Source: Zoogloeaceae bacterium
GTDB lineage: Bacteria > Pseudomonadota > Gammaproteobacteria > Burkholderiales > Rhodocyclaceae
Assembly: GCA_031273145.1 (NCBI GenBank)
Contig: JAISSL010000108.1
Location: forward strand, 1 to 19,651
Reading direction: 5' to 3'
Length of the DNA stretch: 19,651 nucleotides
Part shown: in pieces, positions 1-8,245 of the stretch
How positions within the stretch are numbered: position 1 is the stretch's first letter
Layout of the letters: each line of letters starts with the position of its first letter
Made by a program: the position numbers and the translations under genes
Notes under the pieces: generated by a model
Database searches by the model: none
What the model was told of the DNA's origin: nothing
The model's input: the letters and a program-made list of their open reading frames with translations, nothing else

Positions 1-641
1 AAAAACATCGAAAAAATGAGCCAGGCCGGGACGTTTTGCTGTACGGATGAAGGCACTGCGGCAGCGACGGTTCCATCGTCATGACTGCTGACGGATTCAA
101 TTGCGATTTCCGGCAAGCCGACGCGCTCCGTGACTTCGCGCAGTTCCGGCAGCATCATGTTTTGCCCAAACTGTTCAAGCGCCTGCGTAAGCCACACCTT
201 GCTGGCCGCCATTTCGACGTACTGATGGAAACTGCTGCGTACCATGCCCGGAACGGCAGGATCGATCAGAAAACGCAGGACGGGAGTCTGGTTCGTGTCG
301 ATCTGCCGGGCGAACCCTTCAGGAATCACGACGACGAACGCCATTTCTTCGGCGCGCACCCGCAGGCGGGCATCCGCCTCATCGGATGGAGGCGTGGATT
401 TTTTGAGCAGTTCGATGTTGCCCAACAGCGCATCAAGCGCGCGGGAGGCCGGGGTGTTATCGAGATCCAGCACCGCATAAGCAATGGTGGCTTCCTGTTT
501 TTCTGGAAGCGCATCCGCAAGCGTGAGCGACATAATCAGGATGAACGCCGCAGGCATGATAAAGAGCGCAGCCAACCCATGCCGGTCGCGGATCAGCGCC
601 AGCCCTTCCTTTTTCCACAGCGCGAGAAGTTGGATCAGCAT
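1..641 (-). CDS. ABC-2 type transporter permease, N-terminal part (runs off the left edge)
   Basis: The minus-strand frame from ATG at 641 to the window edge has no stop and encodes about 213 residues, so the 3' part is missing. A hydrophobic segment lies near residues 24-42 (GLAALFIMPAAFILIM). A soluble, presumably extracytoplasmic domain of about 160 residues follows, and a second hydrophobic stretch (PAWLIFSMFF) begins at the edge. An N-terminal anchor, a large external loop and then a membrane bundle is the layout of ABC-2 permeases of the YhhJ/ABC2_membrane_3 type. The ATG is 7 nt after the stop of the ATPase gene, so the two should form one exporter. The substrate is unknown; the context with a ketosynthase and an acyltransferase suggests a lipid-like product (inference). 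Confidence 0.85.
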   Translation of the reverse strand, partial: MLIQLLALWKKEGLALIRDRHGLAALFIMPAAFILIMSLTLADALPEKQEATIAYAVLDLDNTPASRALDALLGNIELLKKSTPPSDEADARLRVRAEEMAFVVVIPEGFARQIDTNQTPVLRFLIDPAVPGMVRSSFHQYVEMAASKVWLTQALEQFGQNMMLPELREVTERVGLPEIAIESVSSHDDGTVAAAVPSSVQQNVPAWLIFSMF

Positions 642-648
642 GTCGGAA

Positions 649-1374
649 TCAGTCTCTCAGCGAATACCCGGTGAGTTCCACGAAAACCTGTTCCAGCGTT
701 CTGCCTTGCTTGACTTCCGCAATGGGGCCTGCCAACAGTACTTTGCCGTGGTCGATGATCGAGGCATCGGAGCATATCGCTTCCACCTCTTCCATGTAAT
801 GACTGGTGTAGAGCACGGTACGTCCGGCTGCGGCGAATTGCCGGATGATTTCGAGCAGAAAGCGGCGCGAGGAGGGGTCGACGCCCACGGTTGGCTCATC
901 GAGCAAAAGAATCTCCGGCTCGCCGGTGAGTCCGATCGCCAGATTCAGCCGTCGCCGCAGCCCGCCGGAGAGTTCTTCCGCGCGTTGCTTGGCGACGGTT
1001 TCGAGGCGGGAAAAAGCCAGTGCTTCGGCACACCGGCGTTGCCGCTCCTGCTGAGGAACCCCCTGTACCCCGGCGAAGAAGTCCAGATTTTCGGCCACGG
1101 TCAGCATCGGGTAGAAAGCATAATCCTGCGGAACCAAGGCAATGGCATTGGGGCGCACAGCCCGCCAGACATCGAGCGATTCGCCGTCGATGACGATGCG
1201 CCCTTTCTGGGGCGTGAGCAAGCCGGCCAGAAGTGAAATCAGCGTGGTCTTGCCCGCGCCGTTCGGGCCGAGCAGACCGTGGATGCTGCCGCGCGCGATG
1301 TCGATCGAAATGCCATCAAGCGCCGGAGGCGTTTCAGGGCGATAGCGATAGTGGAGGCTGTCAATGCGAATCAT
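649..1374 (-). CDS. ABC transporter ATP-binding protein
   Basis: A 241-residue cytoplasmic ATPase that should power the adjacent ABC-2 permease. All motifs are visible: Walker A GPNGAGKTT at about 36-44, Q-loop Gln83, signature LSGGL at 135-139, Walker B LLLDE at 156-160 and switch His192 (TSHYMEE). The sequence resembles the CcmA/DrrA-like exporter ATPases. The frame stays open upstream to about 1824, but the ABC domain begins at MIRIDSLHYRY and that ATG overlaps the stop of the BtrH-like gene as ATGA, so I place the start at 1374. The overlap implies translational coupling. The transported molecule cannot be read from the ATPase. Confidence 0.93.
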   Translation of the reverse strand: MIRIDSLHYRYRPETPPALDGISIDIARGSIHGLLGPNGAGKTTLISLLAGLLTPQKGRIVIDGESLDVWRAVRPNAIALVPQDYAFYPMLTVAENLDFFAGVQGVPQQERQRRCAEALAFSRLETVAKQRAEELSGGLRRRLNLAIGLTGEPEILLLDEPTVGVDPSSRRFLLEIIRQFAAAGRTVLYTSHYMEEVEAICSDASIIDHGKVLLAGPIAEVKQGRTLEQVFVELTGYSLRD

Positions 1375-2381
1375 GAACGGCGCACGGCTTTCTCCAGCGA
1401 AGTGAAGAACGTCTTTTCGCGCGCCGCTTGCGCGCGCAGCAGGGTTGCGAGATGGGCCGGGTCGAGCGGGTCGCGGTCGCGGATCATGCGCGCGGTAGCA
1501 AGCGCAAATTCGCGCCAGAGATCGCCGATTTCGACCAGTTGCGCAGCCAGTTCGGCAAGCGCCGGACGAGCCATGCGCGTGGCCGCTTCTTCCAGAAAGG
1601 CTGCGTACATGAAGCGAAACCCTCCGCCGCCGGTTCCGATTTCTTCCTGCATCCGTATCAGATGTCCGATGTAGAGCTTGGTGGCTTGCGGGTTGGCAGC
1701 GGCAGGCAGGCGCTCGAACGCGCGCGCAACCCGGTTGATCCCTCTGACGCCGATGAACGGCAATGGGGTACGGAGCATGTTTCGCGTCGTTTTTTTGATG
1801 GCGGCAGGAATCGCCTGTTCCCATGCCGGCTCCTGCGGCGCGTGGGCAGGGTAATACAACAGCCCCTTTGGCGCGAGCAGGCCGCGGGCAAAACGCGCTT
1901 TCGCCAGATCAGCGGACGCGCACCGCACCGGCTCTTCCAGCACGGGATCGGAGAGCAGGTAATCTCCGCTCGCTTCGTCACGCCCAAAGGCCAACAGATT
2001 ATGGGCGTTGAAGTGAAAGCGAAAATCCGGCGGCATGAACGGCAGCCAGAATACGGAAGCCTGCAAGCCCACGACTTGCCCGGCGTCAAGCAGTTGATCG
2101 AGCCGCGCCATGCCATCTTCCGGGCGGCGGAATGTTTCGGTGCGCATCGAAAAGCGGAGCGGTTTTTGCAGGCCGCGTAAAATCGTCCTGGGCGGCATCC
2201 GGTAAGAGACCAGCGGCTGACCGGAAATTTTGATGAAAGGCAAAAAGGCGAACGTCAGCGCCGAAGACAGACCGAACGCCATCGGCTCGGAAAACGGCAA
2301 ACCGTAATGACGCACGATGGCGCTCATGACCCCGCTTTCGCAATGGGATGCCTGTTGGTGGACGAAAGAGGTCGTTGCCAT
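1371..2381 (-). CDS. BtrH-like (butirosin acyltransferase-type) cysteine acyltransferase/peptidase
   Basis: A 336-residue protein whose N-terminus matches the BtrH N-terminal domain. It shows the motif HQQASHCESG with candidate nucleophile Cys14, then SEPMAFGLSS, a His in NAHNLLAFG (about His127) and an Asp in LLSDP (about Asp145), giving a papain-like Cys-His-Asp triad. BtrH itself moves an acyl group from an acyl carrier protein onto the aminoglycoside ribostamycin, so an acyl-transfer role on a carrier-bound product is plausible (inference). The C-terminal half is helical and unrecognised. The ATG at 2381 lies one base after the stop of the upstream gene; the frame is open further up to 2798, but that part overlaps the HTH-like gene and lacks family features. 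The 3' end overlaps the ABC ATPase start by 4 nt. Substrate unknown. Confidence 0.82.
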   Translation of the reverse strand: MATTSFVHQQASHCESGVMSAIVRHYGLPFSEPMAFGLSSALTFAFLPFIKISGQPLVSYRMPPRTILRGLQKPLRFSMRTETFRRPEDGMARLDQLLDAGQVVGLQASVFWLPFMPPDFRFHFNAHNLLAFGRDEASGDYLLSDPVLEEPVRCASADLAKARFARGLLAPKGLLYYPAHAPQEPAWEQAIPAAIKKTTRNMLRTPLPFIGVRGINRVARAFERLPAAANPQATKLYIGHLIRMQEEIGTGGGGFRFMYAAFLEEAATRMARPALAELAAQLVEIGDLWREFALATARMIRDRDPLDPAHLATLLRAQAAREKTFFTSLEKAVRRS

Positions 2382-2382
2382 T

Positions 2383-2778
2383 TCAGTCGATGACATCCAG
2401 CTGATCGGGTTCGATGCCCAGAACCTGGGCGTAACGCGCGCGCAATGCCTTTGAAAGACGGGCGAACACCGCCGGGCGGAGGTGGCGGCGCACCTGCCAG
2501 CGCCAGAGTCCGCTTGCCTGCGCCAGCACGGAGACATCCATGCGAGCGCGATACATGTGGACTTCCAGCGGAGCACTTTGTCCGGCGCGCACACGCTCAA
2601 GCGCGGCGGCGGCCAATTCCTCGAAGGCCAGCACCGCCTGCCGGGTAACGGTCTCCTCGACTTCCCATCCGCGTGACTGCACGAGCACGAGCCGTCCATC
2701 GGGGTTGCGCGCATACATGGCCTTGAGATGACCGCCGTAGGTGGCGCTGCCTTCCTGGGGAACGTCGGTGGTGTCCAT
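2383..2778 (-). CDS. Small protein with a helix-turn-helix-like C-terminus, function unknown
   Basis: A 131-residue soluble protein that I do not recognise as a named family. Residues about 78-121 (ARMDVSVLAQASGLWRWQVR, then RRHLRP, FARLSKALRARYAQVLGI) look like an XRE-type helix-turn-helix: a 'x-LAQASGL-xx-xxVRRHL' helix pair followed by an L-x-x-YA-x-VLGI helix. The N-terminal half (GRLVLVQSRGWEVEET) is predicted mixed alpha/beta. The gene sits 16 nt after the ketosynthase stop and ends one base before the BtrH-like ATG, so it belongs to the same transcript. It could be a local regulator or a structural partner of BtrH; the sequence does not decide. The start at 2778 is preceded by a purine-rich stretch, with no perfect ribosome binding site. 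Confidence 0.72.
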   Translation of the reverse strand: MDTTDVPQEGSATYGGHLKAMYARNPDGRLVLVQSRGWEVEETVTRQAVLAFEELAAAALERVRAGQSAPLEVHMYRARMDVSVLAQASGLWRWQVRRHLRPAVFARLSKALRARYAQVLGIEPDQLDVID

Positions 2779-2794
2779 TCCTGATCGCCTCGCC

Positions 2795-3943
2795 TCAAAC
2801 GACCGTCATGTGCATGAGTCCGCTCGAAAAGCGTCCGCTCTCAGGCACGTAGCACAGCAGACGCTCACCCGGCGCAAGACGCCCGCTGCGACGCAACTCG
2901 TCCACCATGACGTAGAGTGATGCCGAACCGATGTTGCCCTTGGTTGCCAGATTCGTAAACCAACGCTCGAACGGGACAGGTAATCCTGCCCGCGCCAGTC
3001 CGTCGGCAATGGGCTGGCGGAAGTAATACGACGACATGTGCGGCAGGAACCAGTCGATTGCTTCTGCCTTGAGTTTGTGCCGCGTGACGAGGGCAGCCAA
3101 AGGCGTTTCCAGGGTCGCTTCGATCACATGGCGATCCAGCAGTTTCACATCCTGCTTGAGCGCGAAAATGGATTTTTCCGCCCATTGGTCGGACGGGAAC
3201 TGCGCCCAACCGATCAGCCTACCATCGGCATCGCGGTCGCTGCCCATATACATGCACGCGGGCAGCCGGTGCGCGGCGGAAGAAAGCGCAATCCAGTCGA
3301 TGCGGAAATTGACCTGTCCGGCACGCGGGCGAGGTTCGATGAGAAAAGCGCCCGCGCCATCGGAGAGCATCCAGCGTAGAAAATCTTTCTCGAACGCGAT
3401 GTTGGGCTGCGCGTTGAGATCCGCGACGCGGGCGGCGCTTTCTGCGGAGAAGTATTCTGCCCGCATCACTGCGGAGGCCAGTTCGGAACCGGTTGCCACT
3501 GCGTTTTCCGCCTCTTTCCCCTTGACCGCAAGCCAGGCGTATTTGAGGGCGGAAAGCCCCGACAGACAAACCCCGGCGGTTGAAACAACCTCGCAGGCAG
3601 GATTGCCCAGTTCGCCATGAACCATGACACCATGATTGGGCACGATCTGGTCGGGTCTGGATGTTCCGGTGACGAGGCATTCGAGACGGTCGAGCGCAAA
3701 ACCGCTGTCCTCTGCGAGGGCGCGAACCGCCTCGGCAGTGAGGCTGGCGTTGGTATGCGTGGGCAATCCGCTTGCCGGGTCAATCGCGTAATGGCGGTTT
3801 TTGATGCCGTTCTGGCGCAGGACGATGGCGCGCGCGCGCGAGGGCTTGCCCCCAATCCAGCCAAGAATGGCTTCGATGGATTCGTTATCGACCGGCGAGT
3901 TGGGCAAGACCGCAGCCGTGGCGGTGATGAAGGCTTCACTCAT
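2795..3943 (-). CDS. Beta-ketoacyl-ACP synthase III (FabH/DarB-like)
   Basis: A 382-residue thiolase-fold ketosynthase. The catalytic triad of KAS III enzymes is in place: Cys126 in STAGVCLSGL, His302 in FLPHMSSYYF and Asn337 in TKGNIGSASLY. Known relatives condense an acyl starter with malonyl-ACP (FabH) or two beta-keto acyl chains (DarB of the dialkylresorcinol pathway). It is longer than housekeeping FabH (about 317 residues), and no fatty-acid synthesis genes are adjacent, so a specialised product is more likely than bulk fatty acid. Its ATG overlaps the end of the flavodoxin-like gene by 8 nt, a pairing reminiscent of darA-darB. The acyl carrier protein it would need is not in the window. 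Confidence 0.88.
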   Translation of the reverse strand: MSEAFITATAAVLPNSPVDNESIEAILGWIGGKPSRARAIVLRQNGIKNRHYAIDPASGLPTHTNASLTAEAVRALAEDSGFALDRLECLVTGTSRPDQIVPNHGVMVHGELGNPACEVVSTAGVCLSGLSALKYAWLAVKGKEAENAVATGSELASAVMRAEYFSAESAARVADLNAQPNIAFEKDFLRWMLSDGAGAFLIEPRPRAGQVNFRIDWIALSSAAHRLPACMYMGSDRDADGRLIGWAQFPSDQWAEKSIFALKQDVKLLDRHVIEATLETPLAALVTRHKLKAEAIDWFLPHMSSYYFRQPIADGLARAGLPVPFERWFTNLATKGNIGSASLYVMVDELRRSGRLAPGERLLCYVPESGRFSSGLMHMTVV

Positions 3944-4874
3944 GGATCATGCGCGTAGCATCCGCGCCCGAAGGTTGTTCATAATGACGAATGATCGCTG
4001 CGGCGCGGCGGGCAAGCAACGGCGCGGCCAACCGCTGTAAAACGAAATTGATCGGCACGACGGTCAGGATGATGACAATAAGATAGATGATGAACAGTAT
4101 GAGCGCCGGAATCCGCCGCCATTGCCCGGCACACCCGCACAGGCGGACGAGCTTCGACCATACCCGGAAGGCACGATGGGCGATGCGTTCGGACATGGCC
4201 AGATGGGGCGTGACTTTGACCGCGCACAGGCCGCTCAACATGGGTTGCCCGGTTTTTTCTGCGTCGCGGGCGAGTGCCTCGGCCAGCGCCTCGCCGAATC
4301 TCGCCGTCCCCGCTGTCTGTTGAGCCGTGATCCCGGCGGGCGGCAAACCGAGAAAACGGTTACGCCGACCGGTCAACATCCAGCGCGGCGTAGTGATGAA
4401 AGTCACCAACGCCGGGGACTCATCAATCAATGCCACATGGTCGACAAGCCGCCCACCTGCTTCCGCAACCAGCGTTTTCAGCGTATCGAATGCGCTGAAC
4501 CACATATTGCGACAGGCCACCAGACTAACAACGGGTTTGCCCGCGAGCAGGCGCTTTCCTTCGGCACTTTGCAGAAAAGCGGTTATGGGCTGCGATGGGG
4601 AGAGATACCAGACCGTCCAGGCAAGGATGACCAGATCGAACCTCACATCGGTCGGGATCGCAAGAGGCTTGTTGGGACGCGGGTCGAGGCACACCGACTC
4701 CGGGAAAGCATCGAAAAAAGTGAAAAACGGCCAGGGAAACGGAAAGGCCGGATCTGACCGCAGCACTTCATGATGAACCCCGATCCCCCCCGTTTCCAGC
4801 GGACGCGCCAAGGCGGCAACAATGCCAGCAAGCTGACCGCTCTGAGAGTAGGAAATGACAAGAATGTTTTTCAT
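3936..4874 (-). CDS. Flavodoxin-fold protein with C-terminal membrane anchor, DarA-like
   Basis: A 312-residue protein. The N-terminus (MKNILVISYSQSGQ) is a beta strand followed by a flavodoxin phosphate-binding loop, and LVILAWTVWYLSP near 81-93 resembles the flavin-stacking loop, so an FMN-dependent oxidoreductase is likely. Near residues 256-279 there is a strongly hydrophobic helix (ALILFIIYLIVIILTVV), which should fix the protein to the inner membrane. Proteins of this kind next to a ketosynthase III are annotated as dialkylresorcinol condensing/aromatising enzymes (DarA), which suggests oxidative tailoring of the ketosynthase product; this is an inference from context. The start at 4874 is preferred because an upstream GTG adds five residues before the conserved strand. 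It appears to be the first gene of the left-hand operon, after a 181-nt gap; I could not identify a convincing promoter. Confidence 0.75.
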   Translation of the reverse strand: MKNILVISYSQSGQLAGIVAALARPLETGGIGVHHEVLRSDPAFPFPWPFFTFFDAFPESVCLDPRPNKPLAIPTDVRFDLVILAWTVWYLSPSQPITAFLQSAEGKRLLAGKPVVSLVACRNMWFSAFDTLKTLVAEAGGRLVDHVALIDESPALVTFITTPRWMLTGRRNRFLGLPPAGITAQQTAGTARFGEALAEALARDAEKTGQPMLSGLCAVKVTPHLAMSERIAHRAFRVWSKLVRLCGCAGQWRRIPALILFIIYLIVIILTVVPINFVLQRLAAPLLARRAAAIIRHYEQPSGADATRMIHE

Positions 4875-5020
4875 CAATGGTATCCGCACGGGGGATGAAT
4901 TCTAACATTTTCTTTCATTCTGAATCCCCACGACCTGAAATATCAAGTACAAGTTTTTTCAATTTGCATTGGAAATACGAAGGAGATTGCGCCGATTTGT
5001 CCAAGAAGGACGCAGCGTAA

Positions 5021-5058
5021 TGAAGCGCGGCGTTTCGTCAGGATAGGAAGGCGCTTCA
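5021..5058. repeat. 8-bp perfect inverted repeat at the 3' end of nadB
   Basis: The arms TGAAGCGC (5021-5028) and GCGCTTCA (5051-5058) are perfect reverse complements around 22 nt, and one arm covers the nadB stop. No T-run follows, so it is a poor intrinsic terminator; it may be a weak transcript-end hairpin or chance. The rest of the 181-nt gap (4875-5055) is AT-rich, with no other structure I can support. Confidence 0.3.
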
Positions 5059-6630
5059 CCTTTTCAAAACCGTGTTTTTGGCCTTGGGCAACAGGGCAGG
5101 GTAGTCCCGTGAAAAATGCAGTCCTCGGCTTTCTTTCCGGCGCAGGGCAGAACGGACGATCAGCTCGGCATTGACGACCAGATTCCTCAGTTCAATCAAA
5201 TCATGGTTGACCCGGTGATTGGCATAGAAATCGTCAATCTCGCGGCGCAGCACGCGGATGCGGGAGAGTGCGCGTCGCAAGCGGTGCGTCGTGCGGACAA
5301 TGCCCACATAATCCCACATCAGGCGGCGCAATTCGTCCCAGTCATGCGCGATCGTGATGGTTTCGCTGGCTTCCGTGACGCGGCTTTCATCCCATTTCGG
5401 CAGGACAGGGAAGGGCGGGGGCAGGGGCGTTTGCGCCAACATGGCTTCTGCCGCAGACTTGGCGAAAACCAGACATTCGAGCAGGGAGTTGGAAGCCAGC
5501 CGGTTTGCGCCGTGCAGGCCGGAACAGGAAGATTCGCCAATCGCGTAAAGCCCAGGCAGGTCGGTACGTCCTGCCAGATCAATGAGAACGCCGCCGCAGG
5601 TGTAATGCGCGGCAGGCACGACCGGAATCGGCGCGACCGTGATGTCAATCCCCAGACTCAAGCAATGGGCATGGATATTAGGAAAATGCTCAAGAATAAA
5701 ATCCTTGCCCTTGTGGGAAATATTGAGGAAGACGCAATCCAATCCCCGTTTTTTCATTTCAAAATCAATGGCGCGCGCGACGACATCGCGGGGCGCCAAT
5801 TCGGCGCGCGCATCGTGCGCCGGCATGAAGCGGCTGCCATCCGGCAACTGCAAAATTCCCCCTTCGCCCCGGACGGCTTCGGAAATCAGGAACGATTTTT
5901 CCGACGGATGGTAGAGGCAGGTCGGATGAAACTGGATGAATTCCATGTTCGCTACCCGGCATCCAGCCCGCCAGGCCATTGCAATGCCATCTCCGGTGGA
6001 AGTGTCGGGATTGGTTGTATACAGATAGACCTTGCCTGCGCCGCCCGTCGCCAACAGGGTCTGGGAGGCGCTTATCGTATGGATTTCCCCGCTCGCGTCG
6101 TCAAGCACGTACGCGCCATAGCAGCGGTTTTCCGGCAACCCCAGTTTTTTGCCGGTAATCAGTTCAATGGCGATATGGTTTTCCCGGATTTCGATGCCCG
6201 GATGTTGGCGCAGAAGCCTTGATAGCGTCTCCTGAACGGCTAACCCGGTTGCGTCCGCAACATGGATAATGCGACGGGCGCTGTGTCCGCCTTCGCGGGT
6301 CAGGTGATAGCCCAGATGATCCTTGGTAAAGGGAACACCCTGTTCAATCAGCCATTCAATCGCCGCCCGGCTGTTTTCCACCACAAAGCGGGTTGCGCGT
6401 GGGTCGTTCAGATAAGCGCCCGCGACAAGCGTATCCTGAATATGCGCTTCTATGGAATCCTGGCTATCCAGCACGGCAGCAATGCCGCCCTGGGCGCGGG
6501 AAGACGCGGTTTCTTCCAGAATTCGCTTGCTGATCAGCAAAACACGCGCGCCCTTATCCGCCAGACGCAACGCAGTGGACTGTCCCGCCAGTCCGCTGCC
6601 GATAATCAGAACGTCATACTCAGGTTTCAC
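5056..6630 (-). CDS. nadB: L-aspartate oxidase
   Basis: A 524-residue FAD enzyme that oxidises L-aspartate to iminoaspartate in the cytoplasm, the first step of de novo NAD synthesis; NadA then makes quinolinate. Visible features are the FAD-binding GSGLAG at 11-16, [12 protein letters not shown] at 43-54, the active-site region [12 protein letters not shown], the loop RGEGGIL, and AAHYTCGGV with [15 protein letters not shown] in the FAD/capping region. The length is close to the E. coli enzyme (540). The start is GTG at 6630, supported by a good Shine-Dalgarno (CGGAGG) 6-7 nt upstream. It begins 18 nt after the symporter stop, so the two are probably co-transcribed. nadA and nadC are not in the window. 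Succinate dehydrogenase and fumarate reductase flavoproteins are related, but the SSRAQGG segment and length fit NadB. Confidence 0.95.
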   Translation of the reverse strand: MKPEYDVLIIGSGLAGQSTALRLADKGARVLLISKRILEETASSRAQGGIAAVLDSQDSIEAHIQDTLVAGAYLNDPRATRFVVENSRAAIEWLIEQGVPFTKDHLGYHLTREGGHSARRIIHVADATGLAVQETLSRLLRQHPGIEIRENHIAIELITGKKLGLPENRCYGAYVLDDASGEIHTISASQTLLATGGAGKVYLYTTNPDTSTGDGIAMAWRAGCRVANMEFIQFHPTCLYHPSEKSFLISEAVRGEGGILQLPDGSRFMPAHDARAELAPRDVVARAIDFEMKKRGLDCVFLNISHKGKDFILEHFPNIHAHCLSLGIDITVAPIPVVPAAHYTCGGVLIDLAGRTDLPGLYAIGESSCSGLHGANRLASNSLLECLVFAKSAAEAMLAQTPLPPPFPVLPKWDESRVTEASETITIAHDWDELRRLMWDYVGIVRTTHRLRRALSRIRVLRREIDDFYANHRVNHDLIELRNLVVNAELIVRSALRRKESRGLHFSRDYPALLPKAKNTVLKR

Positions 6631-6648
6631 GTTATGCCTCCGATAAAC

Positions 6649-8181
6649 TCAGTCTGCGTCAATCTTCATGTCGTGCAGGTTCAGGTATGATTCCCTGAAC
6701 AGCGCACTCGTCTGCTCGGCATCCGGCGGCGACGTGACCAGGCTTACCAACGGCACAATCACCAGCCCCGCCAGCATCGTCAACGCGCCCGCAGTGATGG
6801 GCGAGATGACGAAATCAAGCATCATGTTTCCGCAAGTCAACGCCACCGCAAAAATAAAGCACGCCCACACGCCTGCCACAGTCGTGCGTTGCCAGTAAAG
6901 GCCGTATAAAAAGGGGGCGAGAAACGAGCCTGCCAACGCCCCCCAGCTAATCGCCATGAGTTGCGCGATGAACATGATCGGCGAATTGTACTGGATGAGC
7001 GCAATGACCATCGAAATCAGGACAAAGGCCACGATGAGCAGCCGGATAGCCAGAATCTGCCCCTTGACGTTCATCTCCCCAATAAACTTGCCTTTCAAGA
7101 CATCTAGCGTCAATGTGGAACCCGATGTGAGTACCAACGCGCTCAAGGTCGACATGGATGCGCTCAACACCAGCACCACCGTCAGCCCCATGAGCAAGTC
7201 CGGTATGTTCGTGAGCATGGACGGAATGATCGAATCGTAAACCGGCACGCCATTGGGCTGATACTTGATATTGCCTGCGGCAAGCCGGGCAAACCCGCCC
7301 AGAAAATAACAGCCGCCCGCCACCACCACCGCGAACAGAGTCGAAATGATGGCTCCGCGCTTGATGGCGTCAATGCTCTTGATGGCATAGAACTTCTGCA
7401 ACATCTGCGGCATTCCCCAGGTTCCCAGCGAAGTCAGCACCAGCACGGCGGCAAGGTCGAACAGATTGGTTCCGAAAATCGAAGTGTAGGCGCCCTGCAT
7501 ATCCGCCATGCCCGGCGCGTCACTCGGCACCTGCGAGAGCGTAATCATCGCCTGCGTGAAACCGCCGTATTCCGCCAGAACCGCAACGATGACGGCCACG
7601 ATGCCGAACAGCATGATGCAGCCCTGTACCGTATCGTTGACGGCGGTCGCCATGTAGCCGCCCATGACTACGTAGATGCAGGTCAGCACGGCCATGACCA
7701 CGATGCACCATTCGTAGGGCACGCCGAACGCCATGTCGAAGAGTCTGGATAGCCCGCTATAGACGCCTGCCGTATAGGGAATCAGGAAAATGAAGATGAT
7801 GGCGGCGGCGGCAATGCGTAGGGCAGGGCTGGAAAATCGCGCGCCGAAGAATTCCGGCGTGGTCTGCGCCTGCAAATGGTGCGTCATCGCCCGCGTCCGC
7901 GCCCCCAGGACATACCAGACCAGCAGGCTGCCAATGAACGCATTGCCCAATCCAATCCAGATGGCTGCCATGCCGTATTTCCAGCCGAACTGCCCGGCAT
8001 AGCCGATAAAAACCAGCGCCGAAAAATACGAAGTGCCATACGCAAACGCGGAAAGCCACGGTCCAACCTTGCGTCCGCCAAGCACGAAACTATCGACATC
8101 CCGCGCGCTCTTGCGGGTACGAAAACCGATATAGAGCGTCACGGCGATGAACGCCAGCATCATCAGAATCTTGAGAAACAT
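6649..8181 (-). CDS. Sodium:solute symporter (SSS family)
   Basis: A 510-residue inner-membrane transporter with about 13 hydrophobic helices. The N-terminus has the SSS pattern SFVLGGRKVGPWLSAFAYGT. GGYMATAVNDTVQG matches the family signature region, and SASMSTLSALVLTSGS is the Ser/Thr-rich helix that helps bind Na+ in PutP-like proteins. The family imports proline, pantothenate, acetate or other organic solutes with sodium. The exact substrate cannot be read from sequence. Its position 18 nt before nadB suggests co-regulation and perhaps a nutrient linked to aspartate or NAD metabolism (speculative). The start at 8181 begins directly with the first helix, and only a weak GGGA lies upstream. 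Confidence 0.9.
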   Translation of the reverse strand: MFLKILMMLAFIAVTLYIGFRTRKSARDVDSFVLGGRKVGPWLSAFAYGTSYFSALVFIGYAGQFGWKYGMAAIWIGLGNAFIGSLLVWYVLGARTRAMTHHLQAQTTPEFFGARFSSPALRIAAAAIIFIFLIPYTAGVYSGLSRLFDMAFGVPYEWCIVVMAVLTCIYVVMGGYMATAVNDTVQGCIMLFGIVAVIVAVLAEYGGFTQAMITLSQVPSDAPGMADMQGAYTSIFGTNLFDLAAVLVLTSLGTWGMPQMLQKFYAIKSIDAIKRGAIISTLFAVVVAGGCYFLGGFARLAAGNIKYQPNGVPVYDSIIPSMLTNIPDLLMGLTVVLVLSASMSTLSALVLTSGSTLTLDVLKGKFIGEMNVKGQILAIRLLIVAFVLISMVIALIQYNSPIMFIAQLMAISWGALAGSFLAPFLYGLYWQRTTVAGVWACFIFAVALTCGNMMLDFVISPITAGALTMLAGLVIVPLVSLVTSPPDAEQTSALFRESYLNLHDMKIDAD

Positions 8182-8245
8182 GGTGGTTGTCCCGGTGGAT
8201 TGAAAATAGAGTGCTCGGAGAGGGGTTACACAGGCGGGGATTGGC

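Noticed and set aside
484..1236. Plus-strand open frame of 250 residues across the ABC transporter genes
   Set aside because: Runs opposite an ABC ATPase with all motifs and opposite the open permease frame; arginine-rich, low-complexity composition typical of a shadow.
1375..1824. N-terminal extension of the ABC ATPase frame
   Set aside because: The extension overlaps the BtrH-like gene in another frame, has no domain, and the ATGA overlap supports the shorter start.
1428..2180. 250-residue plus-strand open frame opposite the BtrH-like gene
   Set aside because: Antisense shadow with no motif; the minus-strand frame shows BtrH signatures and operon-type overlaps.
5116..6222. 368-residue plus-strand open frame opposite nadB
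   Set aside because: It is antisense to a full-length, motif-complete nadB, has no recognisable domain, and reflects the GC-rich codon bias of the real gene.
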